A stretch of DNA of 64,000 nucleotides from a bacterium (GCA_019637795.1 JAHBUY010000006.1:342287-406286), one strand, 5' to 3'. Counted from the first letter of the stretch, positions 34,165-43,368 are shown. The notes: generated from the letters alone by a model not told the origin. Program-made: numbers and translations.

Positions 34165-34706
34165 CGGATCGCCCCGTCGAAGCGGGCCCGCGCCGCATCG
34201 GTCAGGGTCTCGACCAGTTCCTCCGGCGTGCGGTCGTCGGTGGCCAGGATCACGTCGTAGACGCCGTGGTCGGCCAGGTCGTACCCGTAGATCGCCTGGT
34301 AGCGCTTGGCGTCCGACTGGTGGCGCAGCCGGTTCACCTCCAGCACCGCCCGCCAGTCGCTGCCTTCGCGCTGCGCCACGCGCCGGGCGCGCGTCTCGTC
34401 GCTGGCGTCGAGCCAGACCTTGAGCGCGTCGAGCCCGTTCTCCGCGGCGAGAAAGCCGGCCAGCCGCCCTTCCAGCACGACGTCGCCCTGGCGCGCCCGC
34501 GCCGACATCGCGGCGTCGAGGTCGCGGTCGATCGAGTGGTCGCGCTCGCACAGCGCGTTGAACGCCGCCAGGCTCAGCCCCCGGCGCTTCGCCTCCTGCC
34601 GGTACAGATCCCCGGCATAGACGTGCGGCACCCCCAGCCGCGCCGCCAAGAGCCTGGCGACGGTGGTCTTGCCGCTGCCCGGCACGCCGGAAATCGTGAT
34701 CAGCAC
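34161..34706 (-). CDS. CMP-kinase-like P-loop nucleoside kinase
   Basis: This 181-residue NMP-kinase-fold protein has the P-loop SGVPGSGKTTVARLLA (about residues 6-21), YAGDLYRQEAKRRG in the substrate site, and a short lid with RRVAQREGSDW. It is closer in style to archaeal cytidylate kinases and the 'cytidylate kinase-like' family than to the cmk gene at 19557-20228. Its substrate is therefore uncertain; a role tied to the downstream spoT, to which it is coupled by ATGA, can only be guessed. It starts with GTG at 34706, six bases after a -10-like TAGAGT, with no Shine-Dalgarno sequence. Confidence 0.75.
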   Translation of the reverse strand: MLITISGVPGSGKTTVARLLAARLGVPHVYAGDLYRQEAKRRGLSLAAFNALCERDHSIDRDLDAAMSARARQGDVVLEGRLAGFLAAENGLDALKVWLDASDETRARRVAQREGSDWRAVLEVNRLRHQSDAKRYQAIYGYDLADHGVYDVILATDDRTPEELVETLTDAARARFDGAIR

Positions 34707-34738
34707 GGCGCTACTCTACCGAGAATCGAAGGGGAAAT

Positions 34739-34793
34739 CTTCACCACGGCGGCAGCGAGCCGTGCCTCGCGGCTCGCTGCCGCCGTGGTGAAG
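34739..34793. repeat. Perfect 24-bp inverted repeat, family C
   Basis: The left arm 34739-34762 (begins CTTCACCACGGCGGCAGC) and right arm 34770-34793 are exact complements around the 7-base loop TGCCTCG. The outermost 10 bases match family A and B ends. It begins six bases after the yicC stop (minus strand). The transcript would fold into a very stable hairpin; no T-tract follows in either direction. Confidence 0.9.
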
Positions 34794-34799
34794 GCTGGG

Positions 34800-35678
<879 letters not shown>

Positions 35679-35699
35679 GCTCGCTCCACCCTTTCTCGG

Positions 35700-36692
35700 C
35701 TACCGCCGCCCTCGCAGATCCGCCCGCACCTGCGCCGCCGTGACCGTCGCCGTGCCGACCTCGCCGACGACGATGCCGGCGGCGTGATTGGCGAGCACCG
35801 CCGCCGCCTCCAGGCTGGCGCCGGCGCCGAGGGCGAGGGCGCAGGCGGCGACCACCGTGTCGCCGGCGCCGGTCACGTCGAACACGTGCCGGGCGACGGT
35901 CGGGAAGTGGCGCGCCGGCGCGCCGCGCGCGAACAGCGACATCCCCTGCTCGCCGCGGGTGATCAGCACCGCCTCGGCCTGCCAGCGCTCGAGCAGCGCC
36001 GCGCCGGCGCGCGCCAGGCTGGCGGCGTCGCGGATCTCGATCCCCGCCGCCTGGCTCGCCTCGTCGCGGTTCGGCGTCAGCAGACTGGCGCCGCGGTAGT
36101 GGGCGAAGTTGGCCTTCTTCGGGTCGATGAGCAGCGGGAACGGCCGCCGCCGCCGCACCGCGGCGAGGGCGGCGAGCAGCTCCGGCGTCACCAGCCCCTT
36201 GCCGTAGTCGGAGATGACCACCACGTCGGCGTCGCCGAGGTGGGCGAGGAGGAAGCCGCGGGCCCGCGCCGCGGCGCGGCTCTCGCGCCGCTGCGCGTCC
36301 TCGCGATCGAGGCGCACCACCTGCTGGCGGTGGGCGATGATGCGCGTCTTGCGCGTCGTCACCGCCGTCCGGCTCTGCACCACCCCGCCGACGTCGGCGC
36401 CCACCCGGCGCAGCTCGTCGAGCAGGTCGCGGCCGGCGGCATCGGCACCGACGACGCCGCACGCCACCACCGCGCCGCCGAGGGCGCGGATGTTGTGCGC
36501 CACGTTGGCGGCGCCGCCGAGGCGGCGGCTCTCGGCGGTGACCTGCACCACCGGCACCGGCGCCTCGGGGGAGATGCGGTCGACGGTGCCCCAGACGAAA
36601 TGGTCGAGCATCAGGTCGCCGGCGACCAGCACCGTGACGCGCCGGAACCGGGACACCACCGCCGCCGGATCGTCTCGCCGCCCCGCCATCAT
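35700..36692 (-). CDS. rfaE1: D-glycero-beta-D-manno-heptose-7-phosphate kinase
   Basis: This 330-residue PfkB-type sugar kinase corresponds to the N-terminal half of HldE. Landmarks are VLVAGDLMLDHFVWGTVDRISPEAPVPV near residues 19-47 (shown here as GDLMLDHFVWG and RISPEAPVPV), GGAANVAHNIRALGG, IDPKKANFAHYRGASLLTPN, and the catalytic FDVTGAGDTVVA near residue 280. It makes heptose 1,7-bisphosphate for ADP-heptose synthesis. Its ATG overlaps the heptosyltransferase stop as ATGA, so precursor synthesis and transfer are coupled. The matching adenylyltransferase is 6.3 kb away at 28889-29392. Confidence 0.92.
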   Translation of the reverse strand: MMAGRRDDPAAVVSRFRRVTVLVAGDLMLDHFVWGTVDRISPEAPVPVVQVTAESRRLGGAANVAHNIRALGGAVVACGVVGADAAGRDLLDELRRVGADVGGVVQSRTAVTTRKTRIIAHRQQVVRLDREDAQRRESRAAARARGFLLAHLGDADVVVISDYGKGLVTPELLAALAAVRRRRPFPLLIDPKKANFAHYRGASLLTPNRDEASQAAGIEIRDAASLARAGAALLERWQAEAVLITRGEQGMSLFARGAPARHFPTVARHVFDVTGAGDTVVAACALALGAGASLEAAAVLANHAAGIVVGEVGTATVTAAQVRADLRGRR

Positions 36693-37720
36693 CCGCCCTC
36701 CTCTCCAGCCGCCGCCGCGCCGCGCGCCAGCGCCGCCTCGACCCGCTCGATCACCTTCCCCGGCGTGATGGTCTCCATGCACAGGCGACCGATCGGACAG
36801 CGCGGACGGTAGCACGGGACGCACGGCGCCTCGCCGCGGAGCACGTAGTCGTGCCAGCCCCACGGCCCGGAGCGCCGCGGACTGGTGGCGCCGAACAGCG
36901 CCACCACGGGCGCGCCGACGGCGGCGGCGATGTGCATCGGCCCGGTGTCCGGTCCGATCGCCACCGCCGCCCGCTCCATCACCGCGATCACGTCGCGCAA
37001 CCCCGTGCGTCCGACCAGGTTGATCAGCGGCCCGGCGCCGGCCGCGCCCACGGCCTCGGCGAAGGCGGCGTCGGCCGGCCCGCCGACCAGCACCACCGGC
37101 AGGCCGAGGGCGCGCAGCAGCCGGCACAGCTCGGCGGTCGCCGCCGGCAGCCAGCGGCGGCTCGGCCACGTCGAGCCGACGTAGAGGACCGCCGGCCGCT
37201 CGCCGGCGTCGGCGAGCAGCGTCGCCACCCGCTGCCGCTCCTCCGCGGTCGCCGCCAGGCCGAAGGTCAGCGGCGCCGGCAGGACGCCGAGGCGATCCGC
37301 GAAGCGCTGGAAGTGGGTCACCTTGAGGGTGAAGGTCTGCACCGGCTCGATGGTCTCGGTGTTGAAGAACCAGTTGCCCTCGCGCGAGTTCCGCCAGTGG
37401 AAGCCAACCCGCCGCGGCGCCCGCGTCGCCCAACTGAAGAGGCCGCTCTTGAAGTGGCGCTGCAGGTCGAGGACCACGTCGGCGCGCCGCTCGCGCAGCC
37501 CGCGCAGCATGCGGAGCAGCGCCGGCGCGCCGCCGCCGCGGCGGAAGACCAGGACGTCGTCGACCGCCGGATGATGCGCGAGCAGCGGCGCCGCCGCCGG
37601 CTCGACCGCCCACATGATGCGGGTCCGCGTCCACCCGGCGCGCAGCCGCTGGGCCAGCGGCATGCCGCAGACGACGTCGCCGATGGCGCCGAGCAGGATG
37701 ATGAGCAGGCGCTCCGGCAT
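36689..37720 (-). CDS. ADP-heptose:LPS heptosyltransferase (GT9)
   Basis: The 343-residue glycosyltransferase of family GT9 starts MPERLLIILLGAIGDVV, the usual N-terminal GDxV motif. The C-terminal half has AIGPDTGPMHIAAAVGAPVVALFG, the donor-site signature shared by WaaC, WaaF and WaaQ. A Cys cluster (CVPCYRPRCPIGRLCM, about residues 303-319) is common in WaaF-like members. It adds heptose to the LPS core; whether it is heptosyltransferase I, II or III cannot be fixed from sequence. It is coupled to the preceding membrane protein by a one-base TGATG overlap and to the kinase by ATGA. Confidence 0.88.
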   Translation of the reverse strand: MPERLLIILLGAIGDVVCGMPLAQRLRAGWTRTRIMWAVEPAAAPLLAHHPAVDDVLVFRRGGGAPALLRMLRGLRERRADVVLDLQRHFKSGLFSWATRAPRRVGFHWRNSREGNWFFNTETIEPVQTFTLKVTHFQRFADRLGVLPAPLTFGLAATAEERQRVATLLADAGERPAVLYVGSTWPSRRWLPAATAELCRLLRALGLPVVLVGGPADAAFAEAVGAAGAGPLINLVGRTGLRDVIAVMERAAVAIGPDTGPMHIAAAVGAPVVALFGATSPRRSGPWGWHDYVLRGEAPCVPCYRPRCPIGRLCMETITPGKVIERVEAALARGAAAAGEEGG

Positions 37721-38703
37721 CAGATCGGCACCCCGGGCGCCGGCGCCGGCAGCGGCGCCCAGCCGGCGCTGGCCCGCGGGTACTCGGGCCACAGCAGCGC
37801 CGCGCTCAGCGCCTGCACCAGCAACGCCGCCGCCGCCAGGCGCAGCAGCCCCGGTCCGCGCGCCCGCGCCACCGCCGCGCCGGCCAGCAGCGCCAGCCAC
37901 GGCGCCGCCAGGACCGCCAGCAGCACCGGCACGCCGATGCCGATCGCCAGCGCCACCGCCAGCCCGATGACCGTGGCGCCGTCGGCGTATCGACTGGTCC
38001 GCCGCGGGCGCTGCGCCATCGCCAACCCGAGCAGCGGCAGGGCGTTGAGCACCAGCAGCGGGCTCACCCCCCGGGACGCCAGCTCGTCGGCGAACGCCGT
38101 CGCCGCCCAGACACGGGCGTACTCGGTCGGTTCGAACGGTGGCAGGGCGTCGATCCCCAACAGCACCGCGGCCGACACCGCCGCGCCGAGGACGACGCTG
38201 ACCACGGCGCCCTGGACGACGCGGCGGCGCGGCTCGCAGCGCTCGGCGGTGAGGATGCGCCAGCCGACCAGCGCGACGGCGCCGATCGCCAGCGCCGCGC
38301 ACACCGGTCGCCGCGCCGCGCCCTCGACGTGCAGCACGCCGATCGCCAGGCCGAGACAGACGCCGGCCGCCACCGCGCGTTGCACGGTCGGGTCGAGCAG
38401 GCCGCGGATGAGCAGCGTCAGCCCGGCGGTGAGCAGCAACGCCGCCGGCAACCCGCCGCCGCCAACCGCGCCGAGCACCGGCGCGAAGAGCACCAGCGCC
38501 AGCGCCGCCGTCCCGGCGCCGCGCTCGCCGTAGCGGGCGCGCGCGTTCGCCCACACCACGGCTGCCAGCAACGCCAGCAGCACGGTGTCGACCAGCGCGG
38601 TCTCGAACGGCACCAGGTGACGGGCGGCGCTCAGCGCCAGCGCCAGCGCCGCCGCGAGGGCGAGGAATGGGGCGGAGGCGGACGGCGACGAGGGGGTGGC
38701 CAT
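37720..38703 (-). CDS. Polytopic membrane protein of unknown function
   Basis: From the ATG at 38703 the product has 327 residues; a longer form needs a TTG start. About nine or ten hydrophobic helices rich in Ala, Leu and Val cover nearly all of it, with short charged loops (AERCEPRRR, RPRRTSRYADG) and one longer loop (ALPPFEPTEYARVWAATAFADELASRG spans about residues 186-212). I recognise no family. The place directly before the heptosyltransferase, with overlapping stop and start codons, and opposite a glycosyltransferase, points to envelope glycan work such as transport or polymerisation, but this is context only. Confidence 0.6.
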   Translation of the reverse strand: MATPSSPSASAPFLALAAALALALSAARHLVPFETALVDTVLLALLAAVVWANARARYGERGAGTAALALVLFAPVLGAVGGGGLPAALLLTAGLTLLIRGLLDPTVQRAVAAGVCLGLAIGVLHVEGAARRPVCAALAIGAVALVGWRILTAERCEPRRRVVQGAVVSVVLGAAVSAAVLLGIDALPPFEPTEYARVWAATAFADELASRGVSPLLVLNALPLLGLAMAQRPRRTSRYADGATVIGLAVALAIGIGVPVLLAVLAAPWLALLAGAAVARARGPGLLRLAAAALLVQALSAALLWPEYPRASAGWAPLPAPAPGVPI

Positions 38704-38775
38704 GACGGGCAAGGGCGCGATCCTCGCGATGCCGGGCGGCTGGGTCAAGCGGACGCCATCTGCTAGTCAGCCGCC

Positions 38776-39657
38776 GTGCGCGTCAGTGGCTTCAGCTTCG
38801 TCCGCAACGCCATCGACCTCTACTATCCGGTGCTGGAGTCGATCCGCTCGGCGCTGCCGATCTGCGACGAGTTCGTGGTCGCGGCGGGCGACTCGACCGA
38901 CGGCACCAGCGCGTTGTTGCGCGGCATCGGCGACCCCAAGCTGCGTCTCATCGAGACGGTGTGGGACCAGTCGCAGTTCGTGCGCGGCGCCAGCAACGCG
39001 GTGCAGACCAACATCGCGCTCGATGCCTGCGGCGGCGACTGGTGCTTCTACCTCCAGGCCGACGAGGTGGTGCACGAGGACGACCTGGAGCCGCTGCGCC
39101 GGCGCATGCGGAGCTACCTGCACGACCCGCGGGTCGATGGGCTGCTGTTCGAGTACCTGCACTTCTACGCCGACTACGACCATGTCCACGCCGGCCACGC
39201 CTGGTACCGCCGCGAGGTCCGAGTCGTCCGCGGCCAACGCGGCATCCGCTCCTGGAAGAGCGCCCAGGGGTTCCGCCGCGCCGACGGCAGCAAGCTGCGG
39301 GTCGTGCCGGCGGGGGCCCGCATCTTCCACTACGGCTGGGTGCGGCCGCCGCGCCGCATGTCGGCCAAGGCGCGCGCCCTCGCCGAGGTCCACCTCGGCG
39401 CCGCCGGCGCCCGCGCCCACGTCCCCGACATCGACACCGGCTACGATTTCGGTCGGCTGCACGGCCGCACCCGTTTCACCGGCACCCACCCGGCGGTGAT
39501 GCGCGAGCGCATCGCCGCCTGCGACTGGCGCGTCGAGCCGACGGCCACCGAGCGCAAGCACGACCGCCTCGGGCAGCGGGTACTGTCGTTCCTCGAGAAC
39601 CAGGTGCTCGGGTTTCGCGTGGCGGAGCACCGGAACTACGTGCTGATCCCGCCGTGA
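38776..39657 (+). CDS. Glycosyltransferase, GT2-like (DxD type)
   Basis: This 293-residue protein with a GT-A-type N-terminal half begins with GTG at 38776 (VSGFSFVRNAIDLYYPVLE). It has DEFVVAAGDSTDGTSALL (nucleotide site), and the acidic motif LQADEVVHEDD in place of the canonical DAD near residue 95. It resembles family 2 members that glycosylate cell-surface polymers. A TAGTCA box ends six bases before the start codon and no Shine-Dalgarno sequence is visible. It is divergent from the unknown membrane protein and convergent with the FkbM gene (27 bases between stops). Acceptor and donor are unknown. Confidence 0.75.
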   Translation: MRVSGFSFVRNAIDLYYPVLESIRSALPICDEFVVAAGDSTDGTSALLRGIGDPKLRLIETVWDQSQFVRGASNAVQTNIALDACGGDWCFYLQADEVVHEDDLEPLRRRMRSYLHDPRVDGLLFEYLHFYADYDHVHAGHAWYRREVRVVRGQRGIRSWKSAQGFRRADGSKLRVVPAGARIFHYGWVRPPRRMSAKARALAEVHLGAAGARAHVPDIDTGYDFGRLHGRTRFTGTHPAVMRERIAACDWRVEPTATERKHDRLGQRVLSFLENQVLGFRVAEHRNYVLIPP

Positions 39658-39684
39658 ACGGGCGGGCGCGGCGCCCGCCGCCGG

Positions 39685-40458
39685 TCACGCTCTGCGCTCC
39701 GCGAACACGTAGCCCGTGCGCGACGGCAGGTGATCGCGCGTCGTCACCGCGAAGCCCTCGGCCGCGAGACGCCGCACCAGCTCGTCGTGGTGATGGTCGG
39801 TGATCCAGTCGTGATACTCGAGGGCGATGCGGCGGATGCGGGCGTAGGCGTCGGAGGGCGCGTCGAGCAGGATCTCGTACTCGGCGCCTTCGCAGTCGAG
39901 CTTGAGGAAGTCGCAGCGCGCCACGTCGTAGCGCGCCAAGGCGTCGGCCAGGGTGATGCACTCGATGCGCACCGCCTCGCCGGAGGTGCCGAACAGGGAA
40001 TGGACGCCGTGCCGCCCCTGCATGTGCAGCTCGCGCGTGCCGGCCTGCCCGGCGATGGCGAGCGGGATCGGCTGGATGGCGTCGAGGCGGTTGCGCGCCG
40101 CGTTGCGCTGCAGCAGCGCGAAGCTCTCCGGAAACGGCTCGAAGGCGAGGACGCGCGCCGCGCCGTGGTCGGCGGCGACGTGCAGCGCGAACATGCCGAT
40201 GTTGGCGCCGACGTCGATCACCACCGCGCCGGGCGGCAGGGGGTCGCGGCGCAGCCGGTAGTCGTCCTTGTAGACGATCTCCTTGTACAGCGGCACCAGC
40301 AGCGCCCCCGGCGCGCTCTCGATCTCGAGGCCGTTGCGCAGGCGCAGGCGGGTCACCTCCTCGCCGCGCAGCGCCGCGGCGCCGATCTGCAGCCAGTTGG
40401 CGACCCCGCCGGCGTAGCGGACCGACTTCAGCGCTTCCGCGAGGCCCTGCTTCGGCAT
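39685..40458 (-). CDS. FkbM-family SAM-dependent methyltransferase
   Basis: From the ATG at 40458 the protein has 257 residues; a start at 40494 would lie inside a palindromic repeat and is unlikely. SAM-binding motif I is VVIDVGANIGMFALHVA (about residues 78-94), post-I acidic LAFEPFPE, and the FkbM signature FLKLDCEGAEYEILL. FkbM enzymes O-methylate sugars or polyketide-like hydroxyls; within this glycosyltransferase cluster a sugar of LPS or a surface glycan is the likely target. No Shine-Dalgarno sequence is evident. The repeat at 40471-40613 separates it from the upstream glycosyltransferase. Confidence 0.85.
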   Translation of the reverse strand: MPKQGLAEALKSVRYAGGVANWLQIGAAALRGEEVTRLRLRNGLEIESAPGALLVPLYKEIVYKDDYRLRRDPLPPGAVVIDVGANIGMFALHVAADHGAARVLAFEPFPESFALLQRNAARNRLDAIQPIPLAIAGQAGTRELHMQGRHGVHSLFGTSGEAVRIECITLADALARYDVARCDFLKLDCEGAEYEILLDAPSDAYARIRRIALEYHDWITDHHHDELVRRLAAEGFAVTTRDHLPSRTGYVFAERRA

Positions 40459-40470
40459 CGCGTCAAGGAA

Positions 40471-40613
40471 CCACAGATGCACACGGATGGCCACAGAGGC
40501 ACACCGATCCCCCGCCTCTCGCGCCGTTCACGACGTCGGGCGGAGGTGGTGCAGCGGATCGGCGTTCGGTGTTCATCCGTGGCCATCGGCGTCGATCCGT
40601 GGCTCATTCGTGG
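40471..40613. repeat. Palindromic element, family D copy 1
   Basis: Left arm words CCACAGATGCACACGGATGG and right arm words ATCCGTGGCCATCGG / GATCCGTGGCTCATTCGTGG form an imperfect long inverted repeat with internal CACGGATG copies. The TGA of the glycosyltransferase gene (40606-40604) lies inside its right edge, and it ends about 12 bases before the FkbM start. Confidence 0.7.
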
Positions 40614-41410
40614 ATGCCGTGGGGCGTCCGCACGACCCCCGCGGCCCGATTCTGATCGTACAGCGCCCTGTTGGCGGCGATCACCGCGTCGTTGCGCCAG
40701 GGGCGCGGGTGATCGAGGTGGTAGACGGGGGCGGTGTAGCGGACGGAGACGCCGACCACGCCGGCGAGCAGCAGGCGCTGGCCGAAGTCGGCGTCCTCGT
40801 AGCCGTAGGTGAAGCGCTCGTCGAAGCCGCCGACGGCATGCGCGTGGCGAGCCCAGGTGGAGGCGTTCTCGCCCCGCCACCCGGGTGGCCGCGGCACGTT
40901 GCGGTCGAGCAGGTCGCGCAGGCCGGGGATCCAACTCGCGACCAGGCGGCGCCGCTTCGCGACGTCGAGCCACCAGCGCCCCGGGCGGTCCAGCACGCCG
41001 CGGCGCACCGCCGCGGCGTCGAGCGCCGCGCTGGCGTGCCGCCCCAGCAGCACCTTGCCGCCGCTGACGTAGCGACCCGGGGCGGCGCGGGCGGCATGCA
41101 CCGCCAGGCAGTGCGCGGCGGGGATGCAGTCGCCGTCGAAGAACACCAGGTACTCGGCGCGGGCGGCGAGGATCGCCTGGTTGAGAATGCGGCATTTGCG
41201 GAAGCCCGCGTCGGGATGCCAGACGTGGCGCACCGGATACGGCAGGCGGCGGGTCCAGGATGCGATCAGCCGCCGCGTCTCCTCGCCGCTGCCGTCGTCG
41301 GCGATCAGCAGCTCCTGCGGCGGCCGCGTCTGCCGCGCCAATCCGCTCAGCACCAGATCGAGGGCGCGCGGGTTCTCGTAGGTCGAGACGATGACGGCGA
41401 GCGAGATCAT
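40604..41410 (-). CDS. Glycosyltransferase family 2 with galactosyltransferase-type C-domain
   Basis: The 268-residue GT-A protein has the N-terminal ISLAVIVSTYENPRALDLV and ELLIADDGSGEETRRLI nucleotide-binding segments, the metal-binding DGDC (context YLVFFDGDCIPA, about residue 95), and a C-terminal FTYGYEDADFGQRLLLAG that matches the Glyco_transf_7C/GT27 signature. It is most similar in layout to LPS or capsule side-chain transferases. ATGA overlap couples it to the preceding WaaE-like gene. Its last codons (PHGIHE, then TGA) run into a CACGGATG repeat, so the natural C-terminus may have been rewritten by the repeat. Confidence 0.82.
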   Translation of the reverse strand: MISLAVIVSTYENPRALDLVLSGLARQTRPPQELLIADDGSGEETRRLIASWTRRLPYPVRHVWHPDAGFRKCRILNQAILAARAEYLVFFDGDCIPAAHCLAVHAARAAPGRYVSGGKVLLGRHASAALDAAAVRRGVLDRPGRWWLDVAKRRRLVASWIPGLRDLLDRNVPRPPGWRGENASTWARHAHAVGGFDERFTYGYEDADFGQRLLLAGVVGVSVRYTAPVYHLDHPRPWRNDAVIAANRALYDQNRAAGVVRTPHGIHE

Positions 41411-42180
41411 CGGCCGTCGCCCTGCAACGCCAGCAGCTTGGCATAGCGCAGCCGCACGTAGTGCGCCGCCAGGTAGGCGAGCAGCAGGCCGCGCCAGCCG
41501 TCGCGGAAGCCGGCCTTCAGGACGTAGAACTGGAAGAAGCGCCACGCCGGATGGAGCACCAGGTCGAGGGCGCCGGCGCGGCGGCCACGCGCGTGCAGGC
41601 CCTCCGCCATGATCGTGGTGTAGCGGTCGATGGTGCGCAGGTGCTCGCTGATCGAGCGGTAGGGGATGTGCAGGAGGTCTTCGTGGAGCGCGGCGACCGG
41701 GCCGTCCACCACCACCCGCTCGTGCAGGTCGTAGGTCGCCTTGGCGGCGAAATGGCCGCGGCGGCGATCGAACAGGCGCACCGAGCGGTCGGGATACCAG
41801 GTGCCGTGGCGGATCCAGCGCCCGAGGTATTGGCTGCAGCGCGGCAGCGAGTAGGCGGCGGCGCCGGCGAAGCCGGTGGCGCGGCGGGCGGCGATCGCCG
41901 CCTGCAGCGGCTCGGAAACCCGCTCGTCGGCGTCGATCACCAGCACCCAGTCGTGCGCCGCGGCGCGCACCGCGAATTCCTTCTGCGCCGCAAACCCCGG
42001 CCAGTCGCGCTCGATCACCCGCGCGCCCAACGCCGCGGCGCGCTGGCGCGTGTCGTCGGTGGAGTGCGAGTCGACGACCACGACCTCGTCGCACCAGGCG
42101 AGCGAGCGCAGGCAGTCCTCGATGCGGTCCGCCTCGTCGCGGGTGACGACGCAGGCGCTGATCGGCGGCAGATCGCTCAT
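41407..42180 (-). CDS. WaaE/KdtX-like glycosyltransferase family 2
   Basis: The 257-residue protein matches the LPS beta-1,4-glucosyltransferase WaaE/KdtX group: ISACVVTRDEADRIEDCLRSL at the N-terminus, VVVDSHSTDDTRQRA, the metal-binding VIDADERVSEPL (about residue 84), and CSQYLGRWIRHGTWYPDRSVRLF, a segment typical of that subfamily. Such enzymes put glucose or a related sugar on inner-core heptose. ATGA overlaps join it both to the upstream GT4 gene and to the downstream GT2 gene, so the three form one translational unit. Confidence 0.85.
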   Translation of the reverse strand: MSDLPPISACVVTRDEADRIEDCLRSLAWCDEVVVVDSHSTDDTRQRAAALGARVIERDWPGFAAQKEFAVRAAAHDWVLVIDADERVSEPLQAAIAARRATGFAGAAAYSLPRCSQYLGRWIRHGTWYPDRSVRLFDRRRGHFAAKATYDLHERVVVDGPVAALHEDLLHIPYRSISEHLRTIDRYTTIMAEGLHARGRRAGALDLVLHPAWRFFQFYVLKAGFRDGWRGLLLAYLAAHYVRLRYAKLLALQGDGR

Positions 42181-43277
42181 CGTCCGAGCACGTCGCGGTA
42201 GAGGCGCTCATACGCCGCGACCATCTGCTCCGCCAGGAACCCCTCCCCGACCCGTGTCGGGCCGGCGGCGCCGAGGGCGGCGCGCAGGGCCGGCTCGCGC
42301 AGCAGGCGCTCGAGCGCGGCCCCGAGGGCGACCGCGTCGCCGGGCGGCACCAGCAGGCCGGTGCGGCCGTCGACCACCGCCTCGGCGAGGCCGCCGACGG
42401 CGCTCGCCACCACCGGGCGGCCGGCCGCCATCGCCTCGAGCGCCGCCACGCCGAGCCCCTCGGCGCGCGACGGCAGGACGAAGACGTCGGCGGCGGCGAG
42501 CAGATCGCCGACGTCGTCGCGCTGGCCGAGCCAGGCGACCTGCGCCGCCACGCCGCACCGTTCGGCCTGCGCCGCCAGCGCCGCGCCCTCCGGCCCCTCG
42601 CCGGCGACCCAGAGGAGCGGCCGCAGGCCGCGCGCCGCCAGCGCCGCCAGGGCGTCGAGCAGCACGTCGATCCCCTTCCGCCGCACCAGCGCCGCGGCGC
42701 ACAGGAGGACCGTCGCGTCGGCCGCCGCCCCTTGCGCGCCGCGCACCGCCGCGGTGCCGAGACGCGGCCGCACGCGCTCCGGATCGACCGCGCTGGGGAT
42801 GAGGACGATGCGCTGGCGCGGCACGCCGCCGGCGATCAGTTGCGCGACGATGCCGGGCGCGATCGCCGCGGTGCGCTGGCTGCAGCGCTCGTAGATGAGC
42901 CGCGTGCGCCAGCCGCGCCGCACCGGCCGATCCATGCGCCGGGTGACCACCGCCGGCAGTCCGGCGCGCCGCGCGGCGAGGCCGCCGAGCCAGGCGGCGC
43001 GGCCGGTGTGGAGGTGGACGAGATCGGCGCCGCGCAGCGCGCCGGACAGCCGCCAGGCGGCGATGAGGTCGAGGTCGCCCCGCATCGCCACCGGCCGCAC
43101 GGCGATGCCCCGCCGCGCGGCCGCGGCCGCCGCGGCGCTGCCGGGCGGGCAGAGCAGCACGTTGCGATGCCCGCGCCGCGCCAGGCCCTCCATGAGCAGG
43201 AACACCTGCACCTCGCCGCCGGAGAACCGGCGCTCGGCGACGACGTGGGCGATGGTGAGTGGAGACGGGGTGTTCAC
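42177..43277 (-). CDS. Glycosyltransferase family 4 (GT-B)
   Basis: This 366-residue retaining-type transferase starts at the GTG at 43277 (product begins VNTPSPLTIAHVVAERRFSGGEVQ); the start codon sits inside a palindromic element and no Shine-Dalgarno sequence is visible. The acceptor domain has HLHTGRAAWLGGLAARRAG and the donor domain has AALVRRKGIDVLLDAL, VLPSRAEGLGVAALEAMAAGRPVVAS and GGLAEAVVDGRTGLLVPPGD, the GT4 EX7E signature. It is probably an LPS core or glycan hexosyltransferase of the WaaG-like group; donor sugar unknown. It precedes the WaaE-like gene with ATGA overlap. Confidence 0.85.
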   Translation of the reverse strand: MNTPSPLTIAHVVAERRFSGGEVQVFLLMEGLARRGHRNVLLCPPGSAAAAAAARRGIAVRPVAMRGDLDLIAAWRLSGALRGADLVHLHTGRAAWLGGLAARRAGLPAVVTRRMDRPVRRGWRTRLIYERCSQRTAAIAPGIVAQLIAGGVPRQRIVLIPSAVDPERVRPRLGTAAVRGAQGAAADATVLLCAAALVRRKGIDVLLDALAALAARGLRPLLWVAGEGPEGAALAAQAERCGVAAQVAWLGQRDDVGDLLAAADVFVLPSRAEGLGVAALEAMAAGRPVVASAVGGLAEAVVDGRTGLLVPPGDAVALGAALERLLREPALRAALGAAGPTRVGEGFLAEQMVAAYERLYRDVLGR

Positions 43278-43356
43278 CGCAGGGACGCAGGGGCGCGGAG
43301 GCCAGAGAATGTTGGCGCCAGGCGGATGTCTCCGCGCCTCGGCGTCTCCGCGGTGA
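43274..43356. repeat. Palindromic element, family B copy 2
   Basis: TTCACCGCAGGGACGCAGGG on the left pairs imperfectly with the right arm ending CGTCTCCGCGGTGA; the middle is CCAGAGAATGTTGGCG. It starts 12 bases after the stop of the GT2 gene (minus strand) and its far end contains the GTG start codon of the GT4 gene. Confidence 0.7.
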
Positions 43357-43368
43357 CGGTCTTGGTTC

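Noticed and set aside
34739..34793. Intrinsic (Rho-independent) terminator for yicC.
   Set aside because: The stem is strong but no run of T follows on either strand, and the same holds for the other palindromes. Termination remains possible but is not supported by a classical signature.
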